Shown here in pieces: positions 1 to 6,228 of a stretch of DNA of 11,234 nucleotides. The notes under the pieces are model-generated. The model was not told where the DNA came from. It made no database searches and saw only the letters and a list, made by a program, of their open reading frames with translations. Within the stretch, counting starts at the first letter, position 1. Each line of letters begins with the position of its first letter. The DNA comes from CAZFHZ01 sp964519015 (GTDB taxonomy: Bacteria > Blakebacterota > Blakebacteria > Blakebacterales > CAYUVJ01), in contig CAZFHZ010000104.1 of NCBI GenBank assembly GCA_964519015.1, positions 1 to 11,234 on the forward strand, in the 5' to 3' direction. The position numbers and the translations under genes are program-made.

Positions 1-40
1 CCAAGTCCTCGATGCGATCTCCGCCCAGTTCCACCGACAT
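1..40 (-). CDS. Possible 5' end of a divergent gene, cut by the window edge
   Basis: On the minus strand an ATG at 40-38 opens a frame that stays open to the window edge and reads MSVELGGDRIEDL. Purine-rich sequences that could bind the ribosome lie just upstream: GGAG at 55-52 and GGGAA at 49-45. The codons resemble those of the other genes here. Only 13 codons are visible, so no family can be named and chance is a real alternative. If it is real, the 1-239 region is a divergent promoter region shared with the lysine aminotransferase gene. Confidence 0.3.
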   Translation of the reverse strand, partial: MSVELGGDRIEDL

Positions 41-239
41 GTCGTTCCCAGCTCCGGGGTCCTCGATTCCTCTTCCTTCCAAGGTCATTGAACGAACGTC
101 CCCGTGATTGGTTGACGGAATCCGGTCGGGGGTGGCCGAGACGCCCCCGGTTGACTACCTTCCCCTCCGGAACGGAGTCTGCCTTGCCCCGCCCGCCGGG
201 TCGGTACTCCAGTGTACGACCGCATCGAGGAGTCGGACT
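41..239. promoter_or_regulatory. Leader/upstream region of the lysine aminotransferase gene
   Basis: About 200 bp without a convincing gene. It holds two GGTTGAC motifs (111-116 and 150-155, counting from the second G) that could be -35 elements or regulator sites, but no good TATAAT-like hexamer sits 16-18 bp downstream of either. There is a small perfect hairpin, CTCCG-GAA-CGGAG, at 165-177. A second inverted repeat at about 199-221 has a GTAC/GTAC core around a 6-nt loop and an extended stem with one bulged G. The ribosome-binding site GAGGAG (227-232) lies 7 nt before the ATG at 240. The promoter itself cannot be placed with confidence. Confidence 0.35.
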
Positions 240-1568
240 ATGTCCCCGATACGCGCCACCGAGGTCTTCGCTATTCTGCGCCGGCACATGCTGGTGGACG
301 GCTTCCCCATCGTGCTCGATCTGGAGAGGAGCACGCCCTTCCACATCCGTGATGCAGCGAGCGGCCGGGAGTACCTCGACTTCTTCACTTTCTTCGCTTC
401 CTCCCCCTTCGGGATGAACCACCCGAAGATGATCGAACCCGACTTCCTGGAGAAGCTGGGCCGGGTGGCGGTGAACAAGCCGAGTAATTCGGACATCTAC
501 ACGGTGGAGATGGCCGAGCTGGTCGCGGCCATGGACCGGATCGCCATACCGGATTACCTCCCCCATCTCTTCTTCGTCTCCGGCGGCTCCCTGGCGGTCG
601 AGAACGCCCTCAAGACCGCCTTCGACTGGAAGGTGCGCCGGAACCTGGAGGCCGGCCGGGGGGAGCGGGGGCACCTGGTCATCCACTTCCAGGGGGCTTT
701 CCACGGCCGGTCGGGCTATACACTCAGCCTCACCAACACGGCCGACCTGCGCAAGTACCAGTACTTCCCCCGCTTCGACTGGCCCCGCATCGAGCCGCCG
801 GCTCTCTCCTTCCCGGTCGATGCGGCCGTGGCCCGGGAGCACGACGTCAAGGCGCTGGAGGCGGTCGAGCGGGCCTTCACCGAACACCCCCACGAGGTAG
901 CGGCGCTCATCATCGAACCGATCATGGCCGAGGGGGGGGACCGACACCTCAGCCCCTGGTTCTTGAACGGTCTCAAGGAGTTGTGCGACGAGCACGAAGC
1001 CCTCTTTATCCTGGACGAGGTCCAGACCGGGGTCGGGCTGACCGGCCGGATGTGGGGACACCAGACCCTCGGGGTAGTCCCCGACATCATCGCCTTCGGG
1101 AAGAAGACCCAGGTCTGCGGCATCCTGGCCGGTCCCAAGGTGGACGAGGTGGAGCGGAACGTCTTCGTGGAGTCGAGCCGGATCAACTCGACCTGGGGGG
1201 GGAACCTGGTCGACATGGTGCGCTTCACCCGTATCCTCGAGATCATCGAGGCGGACGGCCTGCTGGCCAACGTCCGCGGCGTGGGTGCCTACCTGCTCGA
1301 GCAGCTCGGCGAGCTGGCCGAGGAGTTCCCGCCGATCAGCAACGTGCGGGGACGGGGACTGATGTGCGCCTTCGACCTGCCGGAGACCCGGCTCCGGGAC
1401 GCTTTCTTGAAGCAGGCCTTCGAGGAGGGTATGCTCATCCTCGGATGCGGCCCCCGCTCGGTCCGCTTCCGGCCGCCGCTGCAGACCACTCACGAGCATG
1501 TGGACAACGGACTGGCGGTGGTGCGCCGGACGCTGGAGCGGACCATCGGAGTGGCCGTTCAGGGGTGA
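240..1568 (+). CDS. lat: L-lysine 6-transaminase (lysine epsilon-aminotransferase)
   Basis: A class-III, PLP-dependent cytosolic aminotransferase. It moves the epsilon-amino group of L-lysine to 2-oxoglutarate and gives 2-aminoadipate 6-semialdehyde, which cyclises to piperideine-6-carboxylate. The 442-residue product aligns along its whole length with my recollection of Mycobacterium tuberculosis LAT (Rv3290c, 449 aa). Shared signatures include the N-terminal MLVDG, NKPSNSD, FHGRSGYTLSLTN, EGGDRH, the DEVQTG motif with the PLP-ring aspartate D259, and AFGKKTQVCG with the Schiff-base lysine at K288. D259 and K288 each sit 12 residues before their counterparts D271 and K300. The ATG at 240 is chosen because GAGGAG precedes it by 7 nt and because the family starts near here; the frame is open back to 108 but that extension is not family-like. 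The next gene starts 61 nt downstream. Specificity for lysine is an inference from the close match, but a strong one. Confidence 0.92.
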   Translation: MSPIRATEVFAILRRHMLVDGFPIVLDLERSTPFHIRDAASGREYLDFFTFFASSPFGMNHPKMIEPDFLEKLGRVAVNKPSNSDIYTVEMAELVAAMDRIAIPDYLPHLFFVSGGSLAVENALKTAFDWKVRRNLEAGRGERGHLVIHFQGAFHGRSGYTLSLTNTADLRKYQYFPRFDWPRIEPPALSFPVDAAVAREHDVKALEAVERAFTEHPHEVAALIIEPIMAEGGDRHLSPWFLNGLKELCDEHEALFILDEVQTGVGLTGRMWGHQTLGVVPDIIAFGKKTQVCGILAGPKVDEVERNVFVESSRINSTWGGNLVDMVRFTRILEIIEADGLLANVRGVGAYLLEQLGELAEEFPPISNVRGRGLMCAFDLPETRLRDAFLKQAFEEGMLILGCGPRSVRFRPPLQTTHEHVDNGLAVVRRTLERTIGVAVQG

Positions 1569-1629
1569 AGCGATCCGGCGAGATGGGCGTATCCCCCGAC
1601 CGGGCGGCGCCGTATAGGGAGAGATGAGG

Positions 1630-2676
1630 ATGGATCGGATCAAAGTCCTCCCCCCGGATGCGGACCTCGCCGCCGAACTCCTGGAACGGTTCAACGCCGT
1701 CCTGGAAACCCTGCTCGTCTTCGCCATCTTCTTTTTGATCAGCCAGTACTTCGCGGCGCGCGGCTTCTTCGAGCGGGCACTGGAAATGCCCGGTTCGATC
1801 GGGACGATCACCACCCACCAGGGCTGGATCGTGGCCACCCTGGTCGGCCTCTTCCTGCTGCCGGTCCTCATCCGGCGGGTCACCGGCGGCTGGCGGCTGA
1901 CCGAGTTCGGCTTCCAACGAAGCCCCGCCCCAAGGGATCTGACCCTGGCCCTCTACCTGGGCGGGGTCATGGGACTCTGGTTCGCGCTCGGCTTCTGGAT
2001 GCGTCCGGCCGCCTTCGCGGACGCTCGGAACCTGATGGCCATCCACCGCTGGCGCGATGTCCTCTTCTATGTCGGTTACGTGGCCGTGGTGGCCTCGGCC
2101 CTGCGCAACGAGTTCTTCTTCCGCGGTTACGTGCAGCGCCTGCTGAGCGAGGAGTACGGTCGCCCCTGGGGGACCTTCCTTTCCCTGCTCTTCTTTTGGT
2201 TGAGCGTGTCCTGGATCGGCTGGAACCACGTGCTCATGCTGATGGTCCCGATCGGCCTGGCCTCCGCCCTGCTCTTCAACCGCAGCGGCAGCCTTTACGG
2301 CCCGCTCCTCTTCCATGCCCTGGCCTTCGCCCTCGGTTTCCTGGGCTACGCCCTGCTGGAGCTGACTCCGACCGGCTACGCCTTCTTCACGGCCGGCCTG
2401 GCCCTGGTGGTACTGGGCACCCTGGGGCGCATGCGCGGTCTGCTCTGGGGGCTGGCCCGTGATCTGAAGTACCTGGTGGTGGGGCTCGAATCGGACTGGT
2501 TGCGCAACGGTCTGATCGCTCTGGTGCTGGTGGTCGGACTGCGGGTGCTGGAGTGGACCGCCCACCGGAACCTGCTGGCCCATCTGATCTTCACGGTCAT
2601 CCTGGCCGGTATCTTCATCGCCTATAAGATCAGCCAGCGGGTGTACGAACTGCGCAGGGTCCTGGAAGAGTCCTGA
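1630..2676 (+). CDS. CPBP (CAAX/Abi) family polytopic membrane protein with altered catalytic motif
   Basis: The 348-residue product has about ten hydrophobic segments (roughly 23-42, 65-81, 104-124, 143-158, 180-198, 201-216, 223-245, 249-265, 294-308, 315-334). The CPBP intramembrane metalloprotease core is visible: motif 1 as NEFFFRG at residues 160-166, motif 2 ending in H200 (IGWNH), and motif 3 as SGSLYGPLLFH with H229. In active Rce1-type members motif 1 is EExxxR, and the first glutamate activates the catalytic water. Here that position is N160 (codon AAC, 2107-2109), while E161, R165 and both histidines remain. The FxxxH position holds I196 instead of Phe. It may be a pseudoprotease or use altered chemistry. 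ATG 1630 is preferred over ATG 1624 because AGGGAG (1617-1622) lies 7 nt upstream of it and only 1 nt from the other. The gene probably follows lat in one transcript. Substrate unknown. Confidence 0.8.
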   Translation: MDRIKVLPPDADLAAELLERFNAVLETLLVFAIFFLISQYFAARGFFERALEMPGSIGTITTHQGWIVATLVGLFLLPVLIRRVTGGWRLTEFGFQRSPAPRDLTLALYLGGVMGLWFALGFWMRPAAFADARNLMAIHRWRDVLFYVGYVAVVASALRNEFFFRGYVQRLLSEEYGRPWGTFLSLLFFWLSVSWIGWNHVLMLMVPIGLASALLFNRSGSLYGPLLFHALAFALGFLGYALLELTPTGYAFFTAGLALVVLGTLGRMRGLLWGLARDLKYLVVGLESDWLRNGLIALVLVVGLRVLEWTAHRNLLAHLIFTVILAGIFIAYKISQRVYELRRVLEES

Positions 2677-2816
2677 ACCCCCGGGACCCGGACGGTCCTC
2701 CCCCGGTTCCCGCCCCCCCTCCGCCACCCCGCCCCCCGGCAGCCCCTCGGTAGCCCCCCGGCGGCCCCCGGCTCCCCGCGCGCTGGCCTGTCCCGGCCCC
2801 CCATCGGAGGTGGTCC
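2677..2816. promoter_or_regulatory. C-rich intergenic stretch, possible Rho-utilisation region
   Basis: The 140 bp between the membrane protein and radC has many runs of three to seven C on the + strand and few A or T. An RNA transcribed rightwards would be C-rich, which is the composition of Rho-utilisation (rut) sites. The minus strand carries many G-tracts separated by short loops and so fits the G-quadruplex pattern. No T-tract hairpin terminator is seen. The radC ribosome-binding site GGAGG (2806-2810) ends the region. No promoter is recognisable, so radC either reads through or uses an unrecognised promoter. Confidence 0.3.
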
Positions 2817-3515
2817 GTGTCGCAGCCGCTGGTCCGTATGCCGCTCAGTCGCTGGCCGCAGGGGGAGGGTCCCCGGGAGCGGCTCCTGGCCCTGGGCCCG
2901 GGCGAGCTCTCCACCGCCCAGCTCCTGGCCGTACTGCTGAGGACCGGAGGGCGCCCCGGTCAGACCGCCCTGGAGCTGGCCCGGGCGCTGCTCGTCCGGC
3001 TGGGGGACCTCCCCGAGATCGCCCAGGCCAGCCCCGAGGAATTGCAGGCCGTGCCCGGCCTGGGACCGGCCGGGGCGGCCGTGGTGGCGGCGGCCCTGGA
3101 ACTGGGCCGACGGACCGCCCGGACCGCGGAGGGGCCCCGGCCCCTCTTCGGCTCGGCGGCCGCCGCGGCCGCCTGGCTGATCCCGCGCATGGCCCACCTG
3201 CGCAAGGAGCACTTCGTGGCCCTGCTGCTGGACGGCAAGAACCGGCTCATCCGCGAGGTGCGGATCTCCGAGGGGAGCCTGACCGCCTCGGTGGTCCATC
3301 CCCGGGAGGCCTTCCTGCCGGCGGTGCGGGCTTCGGCCGCCGGGGTGATCTTCGCCCACAACCACCCGAGCGGAGACCCCACCCCGAGCGCCGAGGACCG
3401 GGCGGTAACCGCCCAGCTGCGCGAGGCGGGCCGGCTGCTCGGCATCGCTGTGCTCGACCATCTGGTCGTGGGCACCGGCCGCTACCGGAGCCTGGCCGAG
3501 GAGGGTTTGCTCTGA
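2817..3515 (+). CDS. radC: RadC family JAB/MPN-domain protein
   Basis: A 232-residue cytosolic protein with the usual RadC layout and length. The N-terminal part begins with the family's RPRERLL-like block (here PRERLLALG, residues 19-27) and ASTAQLLA-like helices (STAQLLAVLLRTG, 32-44). A helix-hairpin-helix motif follows around PGLGPAGAAVV (80-90), and then the C-terminal JAB (JAMM) domain. The metal-binding pattern HxHx10D is complete: H181, H183 and D194 within HNHPSGDPTPSAED. RadC was historically linked to DNA repair, but its biochemical role is unresolved; the fold predicts a zinc-dependent hydrolase. GTG at 2817 is chosen because GGAGG lies 6 nt upstream; an ATG at 2838 is an alternative that matches many family starts. 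Gaps of 140 and 155 bp on either side suggest it is only loosely coupled to its neighbours. Confidence 0.93.
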   Translation: MSQPLVRMPLSRWPQGEGPRERLLALGPGELSTAQLLAVLLRTGGRPGQTALELARALLVRLGDLPEIAQASPEELQAVPGLGPAGAAVVAAALELGRRTARTAEGPRPLFGSAAAAAAWLIPRMAHLRKEHFVALLLDGKNRLIREVRISEGSLTASVVHPREAFLPAVRASAAGVIFAHNHPSGDPTPSAEDRAVTAQLREAGRLLGIAVLDHLVVGTGRYRSLAEEGLL

Positions 3516-3546
3516 AGGGATCGGAATGGGCGGCCCCGGGCGTTCC

Positions 3547-3585
3547 GGGCCGGGTGGTGGGACGCGCCGGGCCGGGCGGTGGGGG
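3547..3585 (+). other. G-quadruplex-forming motif next to a -35-like element
   Basis: Six G-tracts of at least three lie within 39 nt, separated by loops of 2, 4, 7, 2 and 4 nt, which satisfies the usual G3+N1-7 pattern several times over. The motif is on the coding strand of the downstream aldehyde dehydrogenase gene and directly abuts TTGACA at 3586. It could alter promoter opening. It could also simply reflect high GC, although G-tracts this regular are not seen in the other + strand gaps. Confidence 0.4.
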
Positions 3586-3614
3586 TTGACACCCCGCCGG
3601 GTGCCCGATTCCTT
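3586..3614 (+). promoter_or_regulatory. Candidate promoter of the aldehyde dehydrogenase operon
   Basis: A perfect TTGACA hexamer lies at 3586-3591, about 80 bp before the aldehyde dehydrogenase start. The region 17 bp downstream (3609-3614) reads TTCCTT, a poor match to TATAAT, so only half of a sigma-70 promoter is convincing. The -35-like element sits in a small inverted repeat, GGGGT-TGAC-ACCCC (3582-3595), which could be a regulator site. The ribosome-binding site is AGGAG at 3656-3660, with a rather long 10-nt spacing to the ATG. Confidence 0.3.
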
Positions 3615-3670
3615 TCCGGAGAACGTGTCCGGGCAGGATCCAACGGGACCAAACCAGGAGTGGGCATCGC

Positions 3671-5164
3671 ATGAGCACCCGGTATCAGAACTTCATCGGC
3701 GGCAAGTGGGTGGACGCGCTCGGGGGGGAGACCTTCGAGAACCGGAACCCCGCCGACTGGGAACAGGTCGTCGGTATCTTCCCCAAGTCGGGCAAAGAGG
3801 ATGTGGAGCGGGCGGTTGAAGCGGCCCGGGAGGGGCAGGAGGCCTGGAAGCGGGTCCCGGCTCCCATCCGCGGTAACATCCTCAAGAAGGCGGCCGACCT
3901 GCTGGTCGAGCGCAAGGAGTCCTTCGCCCGGGACATGACGCGGGAGATGGGCAAGGTGCTGGCGGAGACGCGCGGGGACATCCAGGAAGCCATCGACACC
4001 GGATACTACGCTGGGGGGGAGGGACGGCGCTTCTTCGGCCGGACCGTCCCGAGCGAACTGCGTAACAAGGCGGCCTTCACCATCCACCTGCCGATGGGTG
4101 TGGTGGGGGTGATCTGCCCCTGGAACTTCCCGATGGCCATCCCCTCCTGGAAGATCTTCCCGGCCCTGCTGGCCGGGAACGCGGTCGTCTTCAAGCCGGC
4201 CAGCGATGTACCCCTCTCCGGGACCAACTTCGTGAAGACCCTGGTGGACGCCGGCGTCCACCCCAAGGCGATCAACCTGGTCCACGGCCCCGGCTCCTCG
4301 GTCGGCAACGCCCTGCAGGAGAACAAGCACGTCCGGGCGCTTTCTTTCACCGGTTCGACCGAGATCGGTAAGCGGATCGCCCGCAAGGCGGCCGATACGC
4401 TGCAGCGGGTGAGCCTGGAACTGGGCGGCAAGAACGCCCAGATCGTCTGGTCGGATGCCGACCTCGAGCTGGCCCTGCACGGCGTGCTCTGGGGGGCTTA
4501 CGGGACCACCGGCCAGCGCTGCACGGCCACCAGCCGGCTGATCCTGCATGAGAAGATCCACGATACGTTCATCCAGATGCTGAAGCAGGCCGTCGAAGCC
4601 CTGGTCCTGGGCGACGGCCTGAAGCCGGAGAGCCAGGTCGGTCCGCTGGTCAACGAGGCGCAGCTGCGCACGGTGGCCGAGTACGTGGCGATCGGCCAGC
4701 AGGAGGGCGCTCAGCTGCTCACCGGCGGCGAGCCGTACGAGAAGGGAGCGTGCAAGAAGGGCTTCTTCTACCGCCCCACGGTCTTCACCGACGTGACCCC
4801 TGAGATGCGGATCGCCAAGGAAGAGATCTTCGGTCCCGTCCTGAGCGTGCTGAAGGTGAAAGACTGGGAGGAGGCCGTCTTCGTCCACAACAACACCGAT
4901 TACGGTCTCTCCTCCTCGTTCTATACCCACGACCTCAACCTGGCCTTCCGGTCCATGGAGGAACTGGTAGCGGGCATCACCTACGTGAACGCCCCGACCA
5001 TCGGTGCCGAGTGCCACCTCCCCTTCGGGGGGTGCAAGGAGACCGGGAACGGCCATCGCGAGGGAGGCTGGGCCCCCTACGAGTTCTTCACCGAGACCAA
5101 GACGGTCTATGTGGACTACTCGGGGGTCCTGCAGCGGGCCCAGCTAGACACCGAGGACGCGTAG
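3671..5164 (+). CDS. NAD(P)+-dependent aldehyde dehydrogenase, possibly 2-aminoadipate-semialdehyde dehydrogenase
   Basis: A 497-residue ALDH-superfamily enzyme of normal length, expected to oxidise an aldehyde to the acid in the cytosol. All catalytic elements are present: PWNFP with oxyanion residue N152, nucleotide-binding FKPAS and FTGSTEIGK, general base E250 in LELGGKN, nucleophile C284 in GQRCTATSR, and E385 in EEIFGP. The tail (ECHLPFGGCKETGNG, then VYVDYSGVLQRAQLDT) belongs to a bacterial subgroup lacking a firm single substrate. Because lat lies upstream and makes 2-aminoadipate semialdehyde/piperideine-6-carboxylate, that compound is the best guess at substrate; this is context, not sequence proof. 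In Mycobacterium a semialdehyde dehydrogenase (pcd) also lies near lat. The sequence does not show whether NAD+ or NADP+ is used. The next gene starts 17 nt after the stop, so the two are almost surely co-transcribed. Confidence 0.9.
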   Translation: MSTRYQNFIGGKWVDALGGETFENRNPADWEQVVGIFPKSGKEDVERAVEAAREGQEAWKRVPAPIRGNILKKAADLLVERKESFARDMTREMGKVLAETRGDIQEAIDTGYYAGGEGRRFFGRTVPSELRNKAAFTIHLPMGVVGVICPWNFPMAIPSWKIFPALLAGNAVVFKPASDVPLSGTNFVKTLVDAGVHPKAINLVHGPGSSVGNALQENKHVRALSFTGSTEIGKRIARKAADTLQRVSLELGGKNAQIVWSDADLELALHGVLWGAYGTTGQRCTATSRLILHEKIHDTFIQMLKQAVEALVLGDGLKPESQVGPLVNEAQLRTVAEYVAIGQQEGAQLLTGGEPYEKGACKKGFFYRPTVFTDVTPEMRIAKEEIFGPVLSVLKVKDWEEAVFVHNNTDYGLSSSFYTHDLNLAFRSMEELVAGITYVNAPTIGAECHLPFGGCKETGNGHREGGWAPYEFFTETKTVYVDYSGVLQRAQLDTEDA

Positions 5165-5181
5165 GCACAGGCCGATCGGAC

Positions 5182-6177
5182 GTGACTGAGACGCTGGCGG
5201 TCCTCCAGACCATCACCCGGAACCCGCGGCGGATCGCACAGCTGGAGGATGGGGCGCGGGCCGTCTCAGGACGGACCGGACGCCCCCTCACCGTCTCGTC
5301 GGCATTCGACCGGGCCGACGTGCTGGCGGCCCTGCCCGGAGCCCATTTTCTACTGACCTACCGTCTCGATCCCGGACTGCTGGCGGCCGGTGCCGGTCTG
5401 CGCTGGATCCATTTCGGCGCGGCCGGCGTCGAGCACTCCCTCTTCCCCGCCCTGCTGGAATCCGAGGTACCCGTCACCCTGAGCAAGGGGATCCATGCCG
5501 AGGTGATGGCCGAGTACGCGGTGATGGGGGTGATCGCCCTGGCGGTAGGACTGCCCCTGGCGCTCGATGCGGCCCGGCGGCGGGAGTGGATCGGCAAGGC
5601 GCTCCGTCCGCTCCACCATTCGGTGTCCGGCCGGCGGTTGCTGGTCCTGGGACTGGGGGAGACCGGCCGGCCGGCGGCCCGGGCCTGCGCCCGGCTGGGC
5701 ATGCGGGTGCGCGGGGTGCGGCGCCGGCCCCACACCGGCCCCCTCCCGGAAGGGCTCGAAGGGGTGCACACCCTCCCGGAACTGGACGCCCTGCTGCCTC
5801 AGACCGACTATCTCCTGCTCACCCTGCCCGGAACGGCGGCCACCCGCGGCCTGATGGACGAGCGGCGGCTGCGCCTGCTCCCGGAGGGCGCGGGGATCGT
5901 CAACCTGGCCCGCGGGGCCCTGCTGGACGAGGAGGCTCTGCTGCGGGTGCTCGATGACGGGCATCTGCGCGGAGCGGTGCTCGACTCCTTCCACACCGAG
6001 CCGCTGCCCCCCGGATCCCGCCTGTGGGAGCACCCGCGGGTGATCGCGACCCCCCACGTCTCGGGCAACTTCGACACCTACACCGAACGCGTCGTTGAAG
6101 GTTTCCTGGACAACCTCTACCGTCTCCTGACCGGGGCGCCGCTCCGGTTCCCCCTCGATCGGGAGGCGGGTTACTAG
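5182..6177 (+). CDS. D-isomer-specific 2-hydroxyacid dehydrogenase
   Basis: A 331-residue NAD(P)-dependent oxidoreductase of the D-2-hydroxyacid dehydrogenase family, predicted to interconvert a 2-oxoacid and its D-2-hydroxyacid in the cytosol. The Rossmann motif GxGxxG is G157-L-G159-E-T-G162. The catalytic Arg-Glu-His triad is complete: R244 in NLARGALLDEEAL, E273 in FHTEPLP and H292 in ATPHVSG. The lack of strong matches to formate, phosphoglycerate or lactate dehydrogenase signatures suggests a GhrA-like or uncharacterised subgroup. GTG at 5182 is the first in-frame start after the aldehyde dehydrogenase stop; its ribosome-binding site is weak, so translational coupling to the upstream gene is likely. 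The frame is open further upstream inside that gene but offers no family-like sequence. The substrate is unknown; 2-oxoadipate or an aromatic 2-oxoacid would fit the neighbours, as guesses only. Confidence 0.88.
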   Translation: MTETLAVLQTITRNPRRIAQLEDGARAVSGRTGRPLTVSSAFDRADVLAALPGAHFLLTYRLDPGLLAAGAGLRWIHFGAAGVEHSLFPALLESEVPVTLSKGIHAEVMAEYAVMGVIALAVGLPLALDAARRREWIGKALRPLHHSVSGRRLLVLGLGETGRPAARACARLGMRVRGVRRRPHTGPLPEGLEGVHTLPELDALLPQTDYLLLTLPGTAATRGLMDERRLRLLPEGAGIVNLARGALLDEEALLRVLDDGHLRGAVLDSFHTEPLPPGSRLWEHPRVIATPHVSGNFDTYTERVVEGFLDNLYRLLTGAPLRFPLDREAGY

Positions 6178-6228
6178 CATCGAGCCTTGATCCGCGGGAC
6201 CGTCGGGTCCCAGCGAGGAGCATCATCC

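Noticed and set aside
108..239. N-terminal extension of the lysine aminotransferase by up to 44 residues
   Set aside because: The extension is not family-like, and GAGGAG lies at the right distance from the ATG at 240, where known LAT proteins begin.
1435..2727. Long open frame on the minus strand, opposite the CPBP-like gene
   Set aside because: Low-complexity, Gln/Gly/Pro/Asp-rich translation typical of antisense frames in GC-rich DNA; the + strand frame has a recognisable family and a ribosome-binding site.
1630..3515. Phage-defence module made of an Abi-like CPBP protein and RadC
   Set aside because: Both families occur in ordinary chromosomes, no defence partner genes, phage genes or mobile ends are near, and the Abi-type catalytic motif is altered. 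Nothing positive supports defence.
3482..5056. 524-codon open frame on the minus strand
   Set aside because: It is antisense to the aldehyde dehydrogenase, whose catalytic motifs are complete; the antisense product resembles no family and is compositionally odd.
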